Below are positions 49,171 through 58,599 of a DNA stretch of 64,000 nt, piece by piece. The notes under the pieces were generated by a model. It was not told where the DNA came from. It saw nothing but the letters and a program-made list of their open reading frames with translations, and ran no database searches. Position 1 is the first letter of the stretch; every line of letters starts with the position of its first letter. Where the stretch lies: NCBI RefSeq assembly GCF_013778505.1, contig NZ_JAAOWU010000001.1:124001-188000 (forward strand). Direction: 5' to 3'. The stretch is from Pseudomonas sivasensis (GTDB taxonomy: Bacteria; Pseudomonadota; Gammaproteobacteria; Pseudomonadales; Pseudomonadaceae). Position numbers and translations under genes: made by a program.

Positions 49171-50796
49171 ATGCACCGCAGGAATTTGCTCAAAGCGTCC
49201 ATGGCCATTGCGGCTTACACCGGTTTGTCGGCCAGCGGCCTACTGGCCGCGCAGGCCTGGGCCGGGAACCGTGCCGCCGACGGCAAGGCCGTGGCGTTCG
49301 ATTTCGACGCACTGAAAGCCCAGGCCAAGCAACTCGCCGGAACCGCGTATAAAGACACCAAACAGGTGCTGCCGCCGACTCTGGCAACCATGACCCCACA
49401 GAATTTCAACGCCATTGGCTACGACGGCAAGCATTCGCTGTGGAAAGAGTTGAACGGCCAGTTGGACGTGCAGTTTTTCCACGTCGGCATGGGTTTCAAG
49501 ACACCGGTGCGCATGCACAGCGTTGATCCGAAAACCCGTGAAGCCCGTGAAGTGCACTTCCGCCCTTCGCTGTTCAACTATGAAAAAACCACCGTCGACA
49601 CCAAACAGCTGACCGGCGACCTGGGTTTCTCCGGCTTCAAGCTGTTCAAGGCACCGGAGCTGGACCGCCATGACGTGCTGTCGTTTCTCGGCGCCAGCTA
49701 CTTCCGCGCGGTGGATTCCACCGGCCAATACGGCCTGTCGGCCCGAGGCCTGGCCATCGACACCTACGCCAAAAAACGCGAAGAATTCCCTGATTTCACC
49801 CAGTTCTGGTTCGAAACTCCAGACAAGGACGCCACGCGTTTTGTGGTCTACGCCCTGCTTGACTCGCCAAGCGCCACCGGCGCCTACCGCTTCGATATCG
49901 ACTGCCAGGCCAACCAGGTGGTGATGGCGATCGACGCCCATATCAATGCGCGTACTGCCATCGAACAACTGGGCATTGCCCCTATGACCAGCATGTTCAG
50001 CTGCGGCACCCACGAGCGCCGGATGTGCGACACCATCCACCCGCAAATCCACGACTCGGACCGCCTGGCGATGTGGCGCGGCAACGGCGAGTGGATCTGC
50101 CGCCCGCTGAACAACCCCGCCAAGTTGCAATTCAATGCATTCGCCGACAAAGACCCGAAAGGCTTTGGCCTGGTGCAGACCGACCATGAGTTCGCCAGCT
50201 ATCAGGACACTGTGGACTGGTACAGCAAGCGCCCAAGCCTGTGGGTCGAACCGACCACCGCCTGGGGCGAAGGCTCAATCGACCTGTTGGAGATCCCCAC
50301 CACCGGCGAGACCCTGGACAACATCGTGGCCTTCTGGACCCCGAAGAAGCCGGTGGCTGCGGGTGAATCGCTGAACTATGGCTACAAACTGTACTGGAGC
50401 GCCTTGCCACCGGTGAGCACACCATTGGCCCAGGTCGACGCGACCCGTTCCGGCATGGGCGGTTTTACCGAAGGTTGGGCGCCGGGTGAACATTACCCGG
50501 ACGTGTGGGCGCGCCGTTTTGCCGTGGACTTCAAGGGCGGTGGCTTGGACCGTTTACCGCCAGGCACAGGGATTGAGCCCGTGGTGACTTGCTCCCATGG
50601 TGAAGTGAAAGACTTCAGCGTGCTGGTGCTCGATAACATCAAGGGCTACCGCATCCTGTTCGACTGGTACCCGACCAGCGACAGCGTGGAACCGGTGGAG
50701 CTGCGCCTGTTTATCCGAACCCAGGACCGCACCTTGAGTGAAACCTGGCTGTATCAGTACTTTCCGCCGGCACCAGACCAGCGCAAGTACACCTGA
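49171..50796 (+). CDS. opgD: Periplasmic glucan biosynthesis protein OpgD
   Basis: OpgD (MdoD) shapes osmoregulated periplasmic glucans; work on E. coli assigns the OpgG/OpgD family beta-1,2-glucanase activity. The 541-residue protein has a twin-arginine signal ([17 protein letters not shown]) and then the OpgG-like beta-sandwich ([15 protein letters not shown] start, [20 protein letters not shown] near residue 285, [11 protein letters not shown], and a C-terminal Ig-like domain). It is monocistronic, downstream of the spdH tail array, with about 170 bases of leader. Confidence 0.94.
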   Translation: MHRRNLLKASMAIAAYTGLSASGLLAAQAWAGNRAADGKAVAFDFDALKAQAKQLAGTAYKDTKQVLPPTLATMTPQNFNAIGYDGKHSLWKELNGQLDVQFFHVGMGFKTPVRMHSVDPKTREAREVHFRPSLFNYEKTTVDTKQLTGDLGFSGFKLFKAPELDRHDVLSFLGASYFRAVDSTGQYGLSARGLAIDTYAKKREEFPDFTQFWFETPDKDATRFVVYALLDSPSATGAYRFDIDCQANQVVMAIDAHINARTAIEQLGIAPMTSMFSCGTHERRMCDTIHPQIHDSDRLAMWRGNGEWICRPLNNPAKLQFNAFADKDPKGFGLVQTDHEFASYQDTVDWYSKRPSLWVEPTTAWGEGSIDLLEIPTTGETLDNIVAFWTPKKPVAAGESLNYGYKLYWSALPPVSTPLAQVDATRSGMGGFTEGWAPGEHYPDVWARRFAVDFKGGGLDRLPPGTGIEPVVTCSHGEVKDFSVLVLDNIKGYRILFDWYPTSDSVEPVELRLFIRTQDRTLSETWLYQYFPPAPDQRKYT

Positions 50797-50802
50797 TTCA
50801 AC

Positions 50803-50830
50803 TGTGGGAGGGGGCTTGCTCCCTCCCACA
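50803..50830. repeat. Single compact REP hairpin after opgD
   Basis: TGTGGGAGGG and CCCTCCCACA face each other with an 8-base centre. It is six bases after the opgD stop and probably stabilises the 3' end. Of the REP family seen at 22191. Confidence 0.75.
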
Positions 50831-50847
50831 TGCGTTCCACGTCGACT

Positions 50848-51033
50848 CTAAAACCGCGACACGCTCTTCATCGCCCCAATCAGATAACGCATCGCCACCT
50901 GATCGCTCTCGTTCAGAGCGCGATACTGCGCCAGCAACTCGACCTCATCCAAACTCAACCGGCGGCTACGCAAGGACACCCTGCGGGTCAAAAAAGACGC
51001 CACCAAACCTGCTACTCCATAGGACTTGGCCAT
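50848..51033 (-). CDS. Small hypothetical protein
   Basis: A 61-residue basic protein that I do not recognise. The first 25 residues are mildly hydrophobic; residues 26–50 form a likely helix (LSLDEVELLAQYRALNESDQ). AGGAGA stands 8–9 bases before the ATG, which supports it as a gene. It is convergent with opgD; the 230 bases upstream are AT-richer and hold no other gene. Confidence 0.6.
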   Translation of the reverse strand: MAKSYGVAGLVASFLTRRVSLRSRRLSLDEVELLAQYRALNESDQVAMRYLIGAMKSVSRF

Positions 51034-51254
51034 GGACTGTTTCTCCTGATATCAATCAAATACTCCCGGCGCCCATCAACCATCTCCCGTGAAGCGCAAT
51101 GCCTCCGTGGACAAACAGACTGACTCCCTGGGCCAGAAATCGGTCTTACCCTAAGCGTAGAAACAATCTCGTTACGTGTGGGATTTTTTTAGAGTATTCA
51201 CTTAAAAAATTACTTCGGTAACAAATACCTACAGCGCCATCCCACAGCAACAGG

Positions 51255-51285
51255 CAAAAAAAACCCACCGGCTCAGGGTGGGTTT
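51255..51285 (-). terminator. Terminator of the flavin oxidoreductase gene
   Basis: AAACCCACC and GGTGGGTTT pair; on the minus strand the stem is followed by TTTTT. It lies 20 bases after the stop at 51305. Confidence 0.9.
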
Positions 51286-51304
51286 AGATGGAGCCAGCGA
51301 AGGA

Positions 51305-52411
51305 TCAATCCCTCAAGTCAGACTCATGAATCGGTTGATCCCGATGGGTCGCGCGTTGGTACTGAGCCGGCCAGATTGCTTTGCGCCCGCCCAAGTCATC
51401 GTCGGCGTGCAACGGCCAGTACGGATCGCGCAGCAGTTCACGAGCCAGGAAGATGATATCGGCCTGGCAAGTGCGCAGGATGTGCTCGGCCTGAGCCGGT
51501 TCGGTGATCATGCCCACGGTCCCCGTGGCGATGCCAGACTCCTTGCGCACGCGCTCGGCGAAGCGCGTCTGGTAGCCCGGCCCGGTGGGGATCTCGGCAT
51601 TGGCGGCGGTGCCACCGGAGGATACGTCGATCAGGTCCACGCCCAGGTCTTTGAGGCGGCGTGCCAGTTCCACGGTTTCATCAGGGTTCCAGCCGTCCTC
51701 CACCCAGTCGGTGGCCGACACCCGTACGAACAGCGGCAACTCCTGGGGCCAGACTTCGCGCACGGCCTTGGTCACCTGAAGCACCAGCCGGATACGGTTT
51801 TCAAAGGAGCCGCCGTATTGGTCCTGCCGCTGATTGCTGATGGGTGACAGGAATTGGTGCAACAGATAACCGTGAGCCGCGTGAATTTCCACCACCTCGA
51901 AACCCGCGGTGAGCGCACGTTTGGCAGCGGCGACGAAGTCAGCGATCACTTGCTGGATCTGCGCTTCGTCCAGTTGCCGCGGTTGGGTGTGTTGAGGGTC
52001 AAAGGCAATCGGCGATGGGCCTACCGGTACCCAACCACCGTCCTCCGGCTTGACGCTGCCATGCTTGCCGATCCACGGCCGATGGGTGCTGGCCTTGCGC
52101 CCGGCGTGGGCCAGTTGGATGCCAGCCACCGCGCCCTGGGCGGCGATAAAACGGGTGATGCGTTGCAGCGGTTCGATCTGTTGGTCGTTCCACAAGCCCA
52201 AGTCCTGTGCCGTGATGCGGCCATCGGCAGTCACGGCGGTGGCCTCGGTGAAAATCAGCCCGGCGCCGCCGACGGCACGACTGCCGAGGTGCACCAGATG
52301 CCAGTCATTGGCCAGTCCATCGTCACTGGAGTATTGGCACATCGGCGAGACGGCAATGCGGTTCAGGAGGGTCAATTGGCGCAGGGTATAGGGTTCGAGC
52401 AGCTGACTCAT
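51305..52411 (-). CDS. NADH:flavin oxidoreductase, Old Yellow Enzyme family (YqjM/XenA-like)
   Basis: A 368-residue FMN-binding TIM-barrel ene-reductase. Landmarks: LNRIAVSPMCQYSSDDG near residue 17, with the Cys of the YqjM/XenA subgroup; QLAHAGRKAS near 103; the substrate His in VEIHAAHGYLLHQFLSP (about 170–185) and YGGSFENRIRL. It reduces activated C=C bonds or nitro-compounds with NAD(P)H; the physiological substrate is unknown. I start at 52411, where the family sequence begins (MSQLLEPYTL); the upstream 12 codons have no match. Confidence 0.92.
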   Translation of the reverse strand: MSQLLEPYTLRQLTLLNRIAVSPMCQYSSDDGLANDWHLVHLGSRAVGGAGLIFTEATAVTADGRITAQDLGLWNDQQIEPLQRITRFIAAQGAVAGIQLAHAGRKASTHRPWIGKHGSVKPEDGGWVPVGPSPIAFDPQHTQPRQLDEAQIQQVIADFVAAAKRALTAGFEVVEIHAAHGYLLHQFLSPISNQRQDQYGGSFENRIRLVLQVTKAVREVWPQELPLFVRVSATDWVEDGWNPDETVELARRLKDLGVDLIDVSSGGTAANAEIPTGPGYQTRFAERVRKESGIATGTVGMITEPAQAEHILRTCQADIIFLARELLRDPYWPLHADDDLGGRKAIWPAQYQRATHRDQPIHESDLRD

Positions 52412-52501
52412 GGCGCACCTCTTCTGGGTTCTATGGGCACTGTTCAACAGTGCTTAGAGCCTAGTCGACAACGATCGATTGCACAGGGTTCAGACGGAAA
52501 G

Positions 52502-52524
52502 CGGGAGCCGATTGCCGGCTCCCG
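52502..52524 (-). terminator. kup terminator
   Basis: CGGGAGCCG and CGGCTCCCG pair around a 5-base loop, then CTTTCC on the minus strand; 12 bases after the kup stop. Confidence 0.7.
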
Positions 52525-52536
52525 TGCAGCAGATAC

Positions 52537-54438
52537 TTACATCTCGACCTGGGTGCCCAGCTCGATCACCCGGTTTACCGGAAGTTTGAAGAAGCGCAGG
52601 TTGCCGTTGGCATTCTTCAACATGAATGCAAACAAGGCTTCGCGCCAGCGCGCCATGCCTTCGATTTTCGAGGCAATCACCGTCTCGCGACTGAGGAAGT
52701 AGGTGGTGCGCATTGGGCTGAAATCCAGATCATCCAAGTGGCACAACTTCAGCGCTTCGGGCACATCCGGCTCGTCGGTGAAGCCGAAGTGCAGGATCAC
52801 GCGGAAGAACCCTTCCCCGTAGGAATCCACCTCGAAACGCCGCGACGCCGGGACGCGCGGGATGTCTTCATAGACCACCGTCAGCAGCACCACTTGCTCG
52901 TGCAATACCTGGTTATGCAGCAGGTTGTGCAACAGCGCATGGGGCACGGCATCGGGCCGCGCGGTCAGGAACACCGCCGTGCCCTGAACCCGATGGGGCG
53001 GCTGCACGCGAATACTGCTGATAAAGATCGGCAGCGGCAGGCCGCCTTCGTCGAGACGTTCCACCAGTAATTGCTTGCCGCGCTTCCAGGTGGTCATCAA
53101 CACGAACAGCACGATCCCCGCGATCACCGGGAAGGCGCCGCCCTGGATGATTTTCGGTACGTTGGCCGCGAAATACAGCCCATCCACCAACAGGCAGCAG
53201 AGCAGTACCGGCACGGCCAGCACTGGGGGCCATTTCCACAACAGCAACATCACCGCCGAGACGAGGATGGTGGTCATCAACATGGTGCCCGTCACCGCCA
53301 CACCATAGGCCGAGGCCAGTGCGTTTGAGGACTCGAAGCCCAGCACCAGCAGGATCACGCCGACCATCAGCGACCAGTTCACCGCGCCGATATAGATCTG
53401 GCCCTGTTCGGCACTGGAGGTGTGTTGAATGTGCATGCGCGGGATGTAACCCAGTTGGATCGCCTGGCGAGTCAAGGAGAACGCGCCGGAAATCACCGCC
53501 TGGGAAGCAATCACCGTCGCCAGGGTCGACAGAACCACCAGCGGGATCAGCGCCCAGCTCGGCGCCAGCAGATAGAACGGGTTGCGCGCGGCTTCAGGAT
53601 CGCCCAGCAGCATGGCGCCCTGGCCGAAATAGTTGAGCACCAGTGCCGGCAACACCAGGATGAACCAGGCGCGGGCGATGGGCTTGCGGCCGAAATGGCC
53701 CATGTCGGCGTACAGCGCTTCGGCGCCCGTCAGTGCCAGCACCACGGCACCCAGGATGGCAACGCCAATGCCTGGATGAGCCTCGAAGAAACGCACGGCC
53801 CACATCGGGTTCAATGCCTTGAGCACTTCGGGATGCTGGCTGATGCCATAGATACCCAGCCCGCCCAGCACCAGGAACCAGGTCACCATCACCGGCCCGA
53901 ACAGCTTGCCGATGCGATCGGTACCGTGTTTCTGGATCAGAAACAGCGCCACCAGCACCACCAACGCAATCGGCACAACCCATTTTTCCAGGCCGTCGAA
54001 CGCCAGCTCCAGGCCTTCTACTGCTGACAACACCGAAATCGCCGGGGTGATCATGCTGTCACCGTAGAACAGCGCCGCCCCGCACAGGCCACACACGACC
54101 AGGAAACTGCGCAGTTTTTTACGTTCCCCCGCTGCCCGACGTGCCAATGCGGTCAGGGCCATGATGCCGCCTTCGCCCTGGTTGTCGGCGCGCAGCACGA
54201 ACAGCATGTATTTGATCGAAACGACCCAGATCAGCGACCAGAAGATCAGCGCCAGGATCCCCAAGACACCGTCATGGTTGACCTGAACCCCATACCCCCC
54301 GGTGAACACCTCTTTGAGGGTGTAGAGCGGACTGGTCCCGATATCGCCGTAAACCACCCCGACCGCCGCCACCAGCATGCCGATCGGCTTGGTGTTTGAA
54401 TGCTCGGCACTTGCTGCCTGACTACTCGCGTGACCCAT
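52537..54438 (-). CDS. kup: Kup-type potassium uptake protein
   Basis: A 633-residue K+/H+ symporter of the inner membrane with about 12 helices (residues 20–455) and a C-terminal cytoplasmic domain. The signature [18 protein letters not shown] is at about residue 29, [19 protein letters not shown] near 125 and [12 protein letters not shown] near 245. The start is ATG 54438 with CAGGAG upstream; a TTG one codon before is less likely. It is read toward the OYE gene; a terminator lies between. Confidence 0.95.
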   Translation of the reverse strand: MGHASSQAASAEHSNTKPIGMLVAAVGVVYGDIGTSPLYTLKEVFTGGYGVQVNHDGVLGILALIFWSLIWVVSIKYMLFVLRADNQGEGGIMALTALARRAAGERKKLRSFLVVCGLCGAALFYGDSMITPAISVLSAVEGLELAFDGLEKWVVPIALVVLVALFLIQKHGTDRIGKLFGPVMVTWFLVLGGLGIYGISQHPEVLKALNPMWAVRFFEAHPGIGVAILGAVVLALTGAEALYADMGHFGRKPIARAWFILVLPALVLNYFGQGAMLLGDPEAARNPFYLLAPSWALIPLVVLSTLATVIASQAVISGAFSLTRQAIQLGYIPRMHIQHTSSAEQGQIYIGAVNWSLMVGVILLVLGFESSNALASAYGVAVTGTMLMTTILVSAVMLLLWKWPPVLAVPVLLCCLLVDGLYFAANVPKIIQGGAFPVIAGIVLFVLMTTWKRGKQLLVERLDEGGLPLPIFISSIRVQPPHRVQGTAVFLTARPDAVPHALLHNLLHNQVLHEQVVLLTVVYEDIPRVPASRRFEVDSYGEGFFRVILHFGFTDEPDVPEALKLCHLDDLDFSPMRTTYFLSRETVIASKIEGMARWREALFAFMLKNANGNLRFFKLPVNRVIELGTQVEM

Positions 54439-54579
54439 CAACCACTCCTGCCCTTTGACCTGAGGTCTCTTATAAACAACGCGCCTAAGCTGACCCTAGC
54501 ATGCGCTGTTTTACTTCTCGTAACAGACGTTTTATTGACCCAAGGTTTTTACCCGTGCGCAACGGCGCGAAGCATAGCG

Positions 54580-54700
54580 CAGCGCTCCTCACATTTCCCT
54601 GCATAAAGCTGGTCAAGTGAATTGCCCGTGGCTAGCATCGCGCTCTTTTCGATCAGATATGCATACAGCACTGGTCCGCTGCCTGGCCGTGCGCGATCGG
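54580..54700 (+). repeat. Duplicated promoter region, copy 1 (before the cytochrome c gene)
   Basis: About 120 bases, from AGCGCTCCTCACATTTCC on, match 55220–55340 base for base without gaps at an offset of 640 (GCATAAAGCTGGTCAAGTG is identical in both). By eye about three quarters of positions agree. It lies in a 356-base gap between kup and the cytochrome gene and holds a TGGTCA–17–TAGCAT promoter-like pair. Confidence 0.8.
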
Positions 54701-54794
54701 CCACATACAGAGGTCGGACGTGCCCTGCCCGTCAGCAACGCCAGACCCTGAACTTGCCCTCGATTCAGATCCAGCTGATACAACAAGGACGTCT

Positions 54795-55172
54795 ATGAGA
54801 AGAGTATTTATTGCTTCGCTGGCAGTGTTATCGCTGGCTCAAACATCACTGTCCTTCGCGGATAACCTCAACGGAAAAAATATCTACCTACAGCGATGCG
54901 CCATGTGCCACGGAGCGGACATCAAAGGCACGGGACCCTTGGCCAGTAAGAGCAACCCTCCGACACCAAACCTCACCACACCCGCGTTCAAGAAACGACT
55001 TAAGGATTATCCGGGCGTAATTGTGTCGTCGATAATACTTCGACCCAATGGAGACCTGATTCCAAAAACCTTGCGAGAGAACGGTGTGAAGCTGCCACCG
55101 TTCGCTTGGCGGATTAATGATCTGCGCGATTTGAATCAGTACATGACGGGTGTGATTTCAATGAGTCGGTGA
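54795..55172 (+). CDS. Small exported c-type cytochrome lacking the usual Met ligand
   Basis: A 125-residue class I cytochrome c with a Sec signal peptide (cleaved after SFA, about residue 22) and one haem motif CAMCH (residues 35–39). Where relatives carry the axial Met in a MPPF motif, this protein has Leu100 (KLPPFAW); the only later Met residues are 117 and 123. The partner is unknown. AAGGA precedes the ATG at 54795. The gene is AT-richer than its neighbours and sits between two copies of a duplicated promoter region, so it looks inserted between kup and rimO. Confidence 0.85.
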   Translation: MRRVFIASLAVLSLAQTSLSFADNLNGKNIYLQRCAMCHGADIKGTGPLASKSNPPTPNLTTPAFKKRLKDYPGVIVSSIILRPNGDLIPKTLRENGVKLPPFAWRINDLRDLNQYMTGVISMSR

Positions 55173-55219
55173 GCTTGAGGTAAGCGTTGGGCACTTATAG
55201 AACACGCCGGCCAGCAAAA

Positions 55220-55340
55220 GAGCACTCGTCGCATTTCCCCGCATAAAGCTGGTCAAGTGCGCTGCCCATCGCTAGAATTGCGCACTTTTTGATCAGAGGC
55301 ACACCAAGTGCCCGTCCACCGCCTTGTCGTGCCCGACTGG
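55220..55340 (+). repeat. Duplicated promoter region, copy 2 (before rimO)
   Basis: Second copy of the 120-base stretch at 54580–54700. It ends 28 bases before the rimO start, so this is probably the original, and copy 1 arose with the cytochrome gene. Confidence 0.8.
55250..55278 (+). promoter_or_regulatory. Probable rimO promoter
   Basis: TGGTCA (55250–55255) and TAGAAT (55273–55278) are 17 bases apart, 90 bases before rimO. The -35 is weak. The same pair, with TAGCAT, is in the other copy of the duplicated region. Confidence 0.45.
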
Positions 55341-55367
55341 CGGCGTCATTCAATACCGAGGTTAGAC

Positions 55368-56708
55368 ATGTCCACCACCATCGCAAAAGCCAACCCCAAG
55401 GTTGGCTTTGTTTCCCTGGGTTGCCCGAAGGCTCTGGTCGACTCCGAGCGCATCCTCACGCAACTGCGTATGGAAGGCTATGACGTTGTGTCCACTTACC
55501 AGGACGCCGACGTGGTGGTGGTCAACACCTGCGGCTTTATCGACTCGGCCAAGGCAGAGTCCCTGGAAGTGATCGGCGAAGCCATCAAGGAAAACGGCAA
55601 GGTCATCGTGACCGGCTGCATGGGTGTGGAAGAAGGCAATATCCGCAACGTGCACCCGAGCGTGCTGGCCGTGACCGGTCCGCAGCAGTACGAGCAGGTG
55701 GTCAATGCCGTGCACCAAGTAGTGCCGCCGCGCCAGGATCACAACCCGCTGATCGACCTGGTGCCGCCGCAAGGCATCAAGTTGACCCCGCGCCATTATG
55801 CGTACCTGAAGATTTCCGAAGGCTGCAACCACAGCTGCAGCTTCTGCATCATCCCGTCGATGCGGGGCAAGCTGGTCAGCCGCCCGGTCGGTGACGTGCT
55901 CGACGAAGCCCAGCGCCTGGTCAAATCCGGCGTGAAAGAGCTGTTGGTGATCTCTCAGGACACCAGCGCCTACGGCGTCGACGTGAAATACCGTACCGGT
56001 TTCTGGAACGGCGCGCCGGTGAAAACCCGTATGACCGAACTCTGCGAAGCCCTCAGCAGCCTGGGCGTGTGGGTGCGCCTGCATTACGTTTACCCGTACC
56101 CGCACGTAGACGAACTGATCCCGTTGATGGCTGCCGGCAAGATCCTGCCGTACCTGGACATCCCGTTCCAGCACGCCAGCCCGAAAGTCCTGAAGGCGAT
56201 GAAACGCCCAGCCTTCGAAGACAAGACCCTGGCGCGCATCAAGAACTGGCGCGAGATCTGCCCGGAGCTGATCATCCGCTCCACCTTCATCGTCGGCTTC
56301 CCCGGCGAAACCGAAGAAGACTTCCAGTACCTGTTGGACTGGCTGACCGAAGCCCAACTGGATCGCGTCGGCTGCTTCCAGTACTCCCCGGTGGAAGGTG
56401 CTCCAGCCAACCTGCTGGACCTGGCCGTGGTGCCAGACGACGTCAAGCAAGACCGTTGGGAGCGTTTCATGGCGCACCAACAGGCGATCAGCTCGGCGCG
56501 CCTGCAATTGCGTATCGGCAAGGAAATCGAAGTGCTGATCGACGAAGTCGACGAGCAAGGCGCGGTTGGCCGCTGCTTCTTCGACGCGCCGGAAATCGAC
56601 GGTAACGTGTTTATCGACGATGCCAGCGGTTTAAAGCCGGGCGACAAGGTCTGGTGCACCGTGACCGACGCCGACGAATACGACCTGTGGGCCGAAAAGC
56701 GCGACTAA
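55368..56708 (+). CDS. rimO: Ribosomal protein S12 methylthiotransferase RimO
   Basis: Radical-SAM enzyme that adds a methylthio group to Asp89 of ribosomal protein S12. The 446 residues hold the N-terminal MTTase domain with three Cys (in SLGCPK, VNTCGF, TGCMG), the radical-SAM CxxxCxxC in [17 protein letters not shown] near residue 155, and a C-terminal TRAM domain (about 380–446). The ATG 55368 begins the conserved sequence; an earlier in-frame start is within the duplicated promoter region. Confidence 0.96.
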   Translation: MSTTIAKANPKVGFVSLGCPKALVDSERILTQLRMEGYDVVSTYQDADVVVVNTCGFIDSAKAESLEVIGEAIKENGKVIVTGCMGVEEGNIRNVHPSVLAVTGPQQYEQVVNAVHQVVPPRQDHNPLIDLVPPQGIKLTPRHYAYLKISEGCNHSCSFCIIPSMRGKLVSRPVGDVLDEAQRLVKSGVKELLVISQDTSAYGVDVKYRTGFWNGAPVKTRMTELCEALSSLGVWVRLHYVYPYPHVDELIPLMAAGKILPYLDIPFQHASPKVLKAMKRPAFEDKTLARIKNWREICPELIIRSTFIVGFPGETEEDFQYLLDWLTEAQLDRVGCFQYSPVEGAPANLLDLAVVPDDVKQDRWERFMAHQQAISSARLQLRIGKEIEVLIDEVDEQGAVGRCFFDAPEIDGNVFIDDASGLKPGDKVWCTVTDADEYDLWAEKRD

Positions 56709-56721
56709 CGCTGTAAAAATT

Positions 56722-56761
56722 TAAAAAAGCCCTGCTTCTGGACAAGATGCGGGGCTTTTTT
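56722..56761 (+). terminator. rimO terminator
   Basis: AAAAAAGCCCTGC pairs with GCGGGGCTTTTTT (one G-T pair) and ends in a T run, 14 bases after the stop. Confidence 0.9.
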
Positions 56762-56811
56762 ACGTCTATCGTTTTGCCCATCAGCACCGATCACAGCAAG
56801 GGGCAGCGGGC

Positions 56812-57285
56812 ATGCGTCAGCATTCGATTATCCATACACCTAAAATCAGCGACTACGCGGAGTTGGCGCGGATCTGGGAGGATTCGGTGCGGGCCACTCA
56901 TGACTTTTTACCCGAGAGTTACATCGTACTGCTCAAGGGGCTGGTGCTGACCCGCTACCTGGACTCGGTGATGCTGATCTGCACCAAAGACTCACGCCAG
57001 CGCATCACCGGGTTTGCCGGGGTTGCGGCGGGCAAGGTGGAGATGCTGTTTATCGACCCGCAGCACCGTGGTCAGGGTCTTGGCCGACAGCTGCTGTGGT
57101 ATGCGATCGAGCACATGAATGCCCAAGCGCTGGACGTCAACGAACAGAACCCACAGGCCCTGGGGTTTTACTTGAAACTCGGGTTCGAGGTGATCGGACG
57201 CACGGAGCATGATGGCTTGGGCCAACCTTATCCGTTGCTCCATATGCGTTTGCACCAGCTACAACAGCAGGAGCGTCAGGGCTAA
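56812..57285 (+). CDS. GNAT family N-acetyltransferase
   Basis: A 157-residue acetyltransferase with one GNAT domain. The acetyl-CoA-binding motif is the Q/R-x-x-G-x-G pattern in HRGQGLGRQLL (about residues 85–95), after the LFIDPQ strand. The NPQALGFYLKLGFEVIG segment near the end resembles YjaB-type proteins. The substrate is unknown. ATG 56812 follows a GGGGCAGCGGG run. It is monocistronic, between the rimO terminator and the pseudouridine-synthase-like gene. Confidence 0.9.
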   Translation: MRQHSIIHTPKISDYAELARIWEDSVRATHDFLPESYIVLLKGLVLTRYLDSVMLICTKDSRQRITGFAGVAAGKVEMLFIDPQHRGQGLGRQLLWYAIEHMNAQALDVNEQNPQALGFYLKLGFEVIGRTEHDGLGQPYPLLHMRLHQLQQQERQG

Positions 57286-57356
57286 ATGAAATGGGGCCGG
57301 GATTAACCGCGCCCACACAGGTACAATAGCCGCCCCCTTTTGTTACGGCCCTTGTC

Positions 57357-58067
57357 ATGACTGACCCCATACGCCTCTCCAAACGCCTTATCGAACTGGT
57401 CGGTTGCTCCCGTCGGGAGGCTGAGCTGTTTATCGAAGGCGGCTGGGTCTCGGTGGACGGTGAAGTGATCGACGAGCCGCAGTTCAAGGTCACGACCCAG
57501 AAAGTCGAACTCGACCCGGACGCCAAGGCGACAGTGCCTGAACCGGTGACCATCCTGCTGCACGCCCCCGCTGGCGTGGATGCCGAGACAGCCATGGCCT
57601 CGATCAGCGCCGAAACGCTCTCCGAAGAGCACCGTTTCAGCAAGCGCCCGCTCAAAGGTCACTTCCTGCGCCTGACCGCCAGCGCCGACCTGCAAGCCAA
57701 GGCCAGCGGCCTGTTGGTGTTTACCCAGGACTGGAAGATTCTGCGCAAGTTGACCGCCGATGCCACCAAGATCGAGCAGGAATACGTGGTAGAGGTCGAG
57801 GGCGACATGGTTGCTCACGGCCTCAACCGCCTCAATCACGGTCTTACCTACAAGGGCAAGGAGCTGCCAGCAGTTAAAGCCAGCTGGCAGAACGAAAACC
57901 GCCTGCGTTTCGCGATGAAAAACCCGCAGCCAGGCGTGATCGCGCTGTTCTGTGAAGCCGTTGGCCTGAAGGTCGTGGCGATCCGCCGCATCCGTATCGG
58001 CGGCGTGTCCATCGGCAAGGTGCCGGTCGGTCAATGGCGTTACTTGTCCGGCAAAGAGAAGTTCTAA
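57357..58067 (+). CDS. RsuA/RluB-family pseudouridine-synthase homologue without the catalytic Asp
   Basis: A 236-residue protein with an N-terminal S4 RNA-binding domain (residues 5–50, LSKRLIELVGCSRREAELFI) and a pseudouridine-synthase-like domain. In active members the motif GRLDxxTxGLL carries the catalytic Asp; here the gap-free equivalent is ADLQAKASGLL (residues 110–120), so Gln113 stands where Asp should be and Asp111 is two residues early. The following LLVFTQD and EQEYVVEVEG strands fit the family. It may bind rRNA without modifying it. Confidence 0.85.
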   Translation: MTDPIRLSKRLIELVGCSRREAELFIEGGWVSVDGEVIDEPQFKVTTQKVELDPDAKATVPEPVTILLHAPAGVDAETAMASISAETLSEEHRFSKRPLKGHFLRLTASADLQAKASGLLVFTQDWKILRKLTADATKIEQEYVVEVEGDMVAHGLNRLNHGLTYKGKELPAVKASWQNENRLRFAMKNPQPGVIALFCEAVGLKVVAIRRIRIGGVSIGKVPVGQWRYLSGKEKF

Positions 58068-58084
58068 GCCGCTCCCCTTTTCTC

Positions 58085-58107
58085 GACACCGCCTGATGGG
58101 CGGTGTC
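58085..58107 (+). terminator. Hairpin after the pseudouridine-synthase-like gene
   Basis: GACACCGCC and GGCGGTGTC form a 9-bp stem with a 5-base loop. No T tract follows; it may be a partial terminator ahead of the DUF1456 gene. Confidence 0.5.
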
Positions 58108-58134
58108 CTCAGTTGAATACCAGGACTGCCCACC

Positions 58135-58596
58135 ATGATTCACAACGACGTACTGCGCAGCGTGCGCTACATGCTCGACATCAGCGACAACAAGATGGTC
58201 GAGATCATCAAGCTCGGCGGCATGGACGTAACCAAGGAAGACCTGCTGACCTACCTCAAGAAAGATGAGGAAGAAGGCTTCGTGTTCTGCCCGGATGAGG
58301 TCATGGCGTACTTCCTCGATGGTCTGGTGATCTTCAAGCGTGGCAAGGACGAAAGCCGTCCGCCGCAGCCGATCGAAACCCCGGTGACCAACAACATCAT
58401 CCTGAAAAAGCTGCGTGTAGCCTTCGAACTGAAGGAAGACGATATGCACGCCATCCTCAAGGCTGCCGAGTTTCCGGTGTCCAAGCCGGAGCTGAGCGCG
58501 CTGTTCCGCAAGTTCGGCCACACCAACTACCGTACCTGTGGCGACCAGTTGCTGCGCAACTTCCTCAAGGGCCTGACCCTGCGGGTTCGTGCGTAA
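58135..58596 (+). CDS. DUF1456 family protein (YehS-like)
   Basis: A 153-residue soluble helical protein of DUF1456, built of two similar halves: NDVLRSVRYMLDISDNKMVEI near the start and NNIILKKLRVAFELKEDDMHAI near residue 83, each ending in a short loop. The two-fold repeat is typical of the family, whose role is unknown. The stop is three bases before trmO, so the two genes are co-translated. Confidence 0.9.
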   Translation: MIHNDVLRSVRYMLDISDNKMVEIIKLGGMDVTKEDLLTYLKKDEEEGFVFCPDEVMAYFLDGLVIFKRGKDESRPPQPIETPVTNNIILKKLRVAFELKEDDMHAILKAAEFPVSKPELSALFRKFGHTNYRTCGDQLLRNFLKGLTLRVRA

Positions 58597-58599
58597 GCC

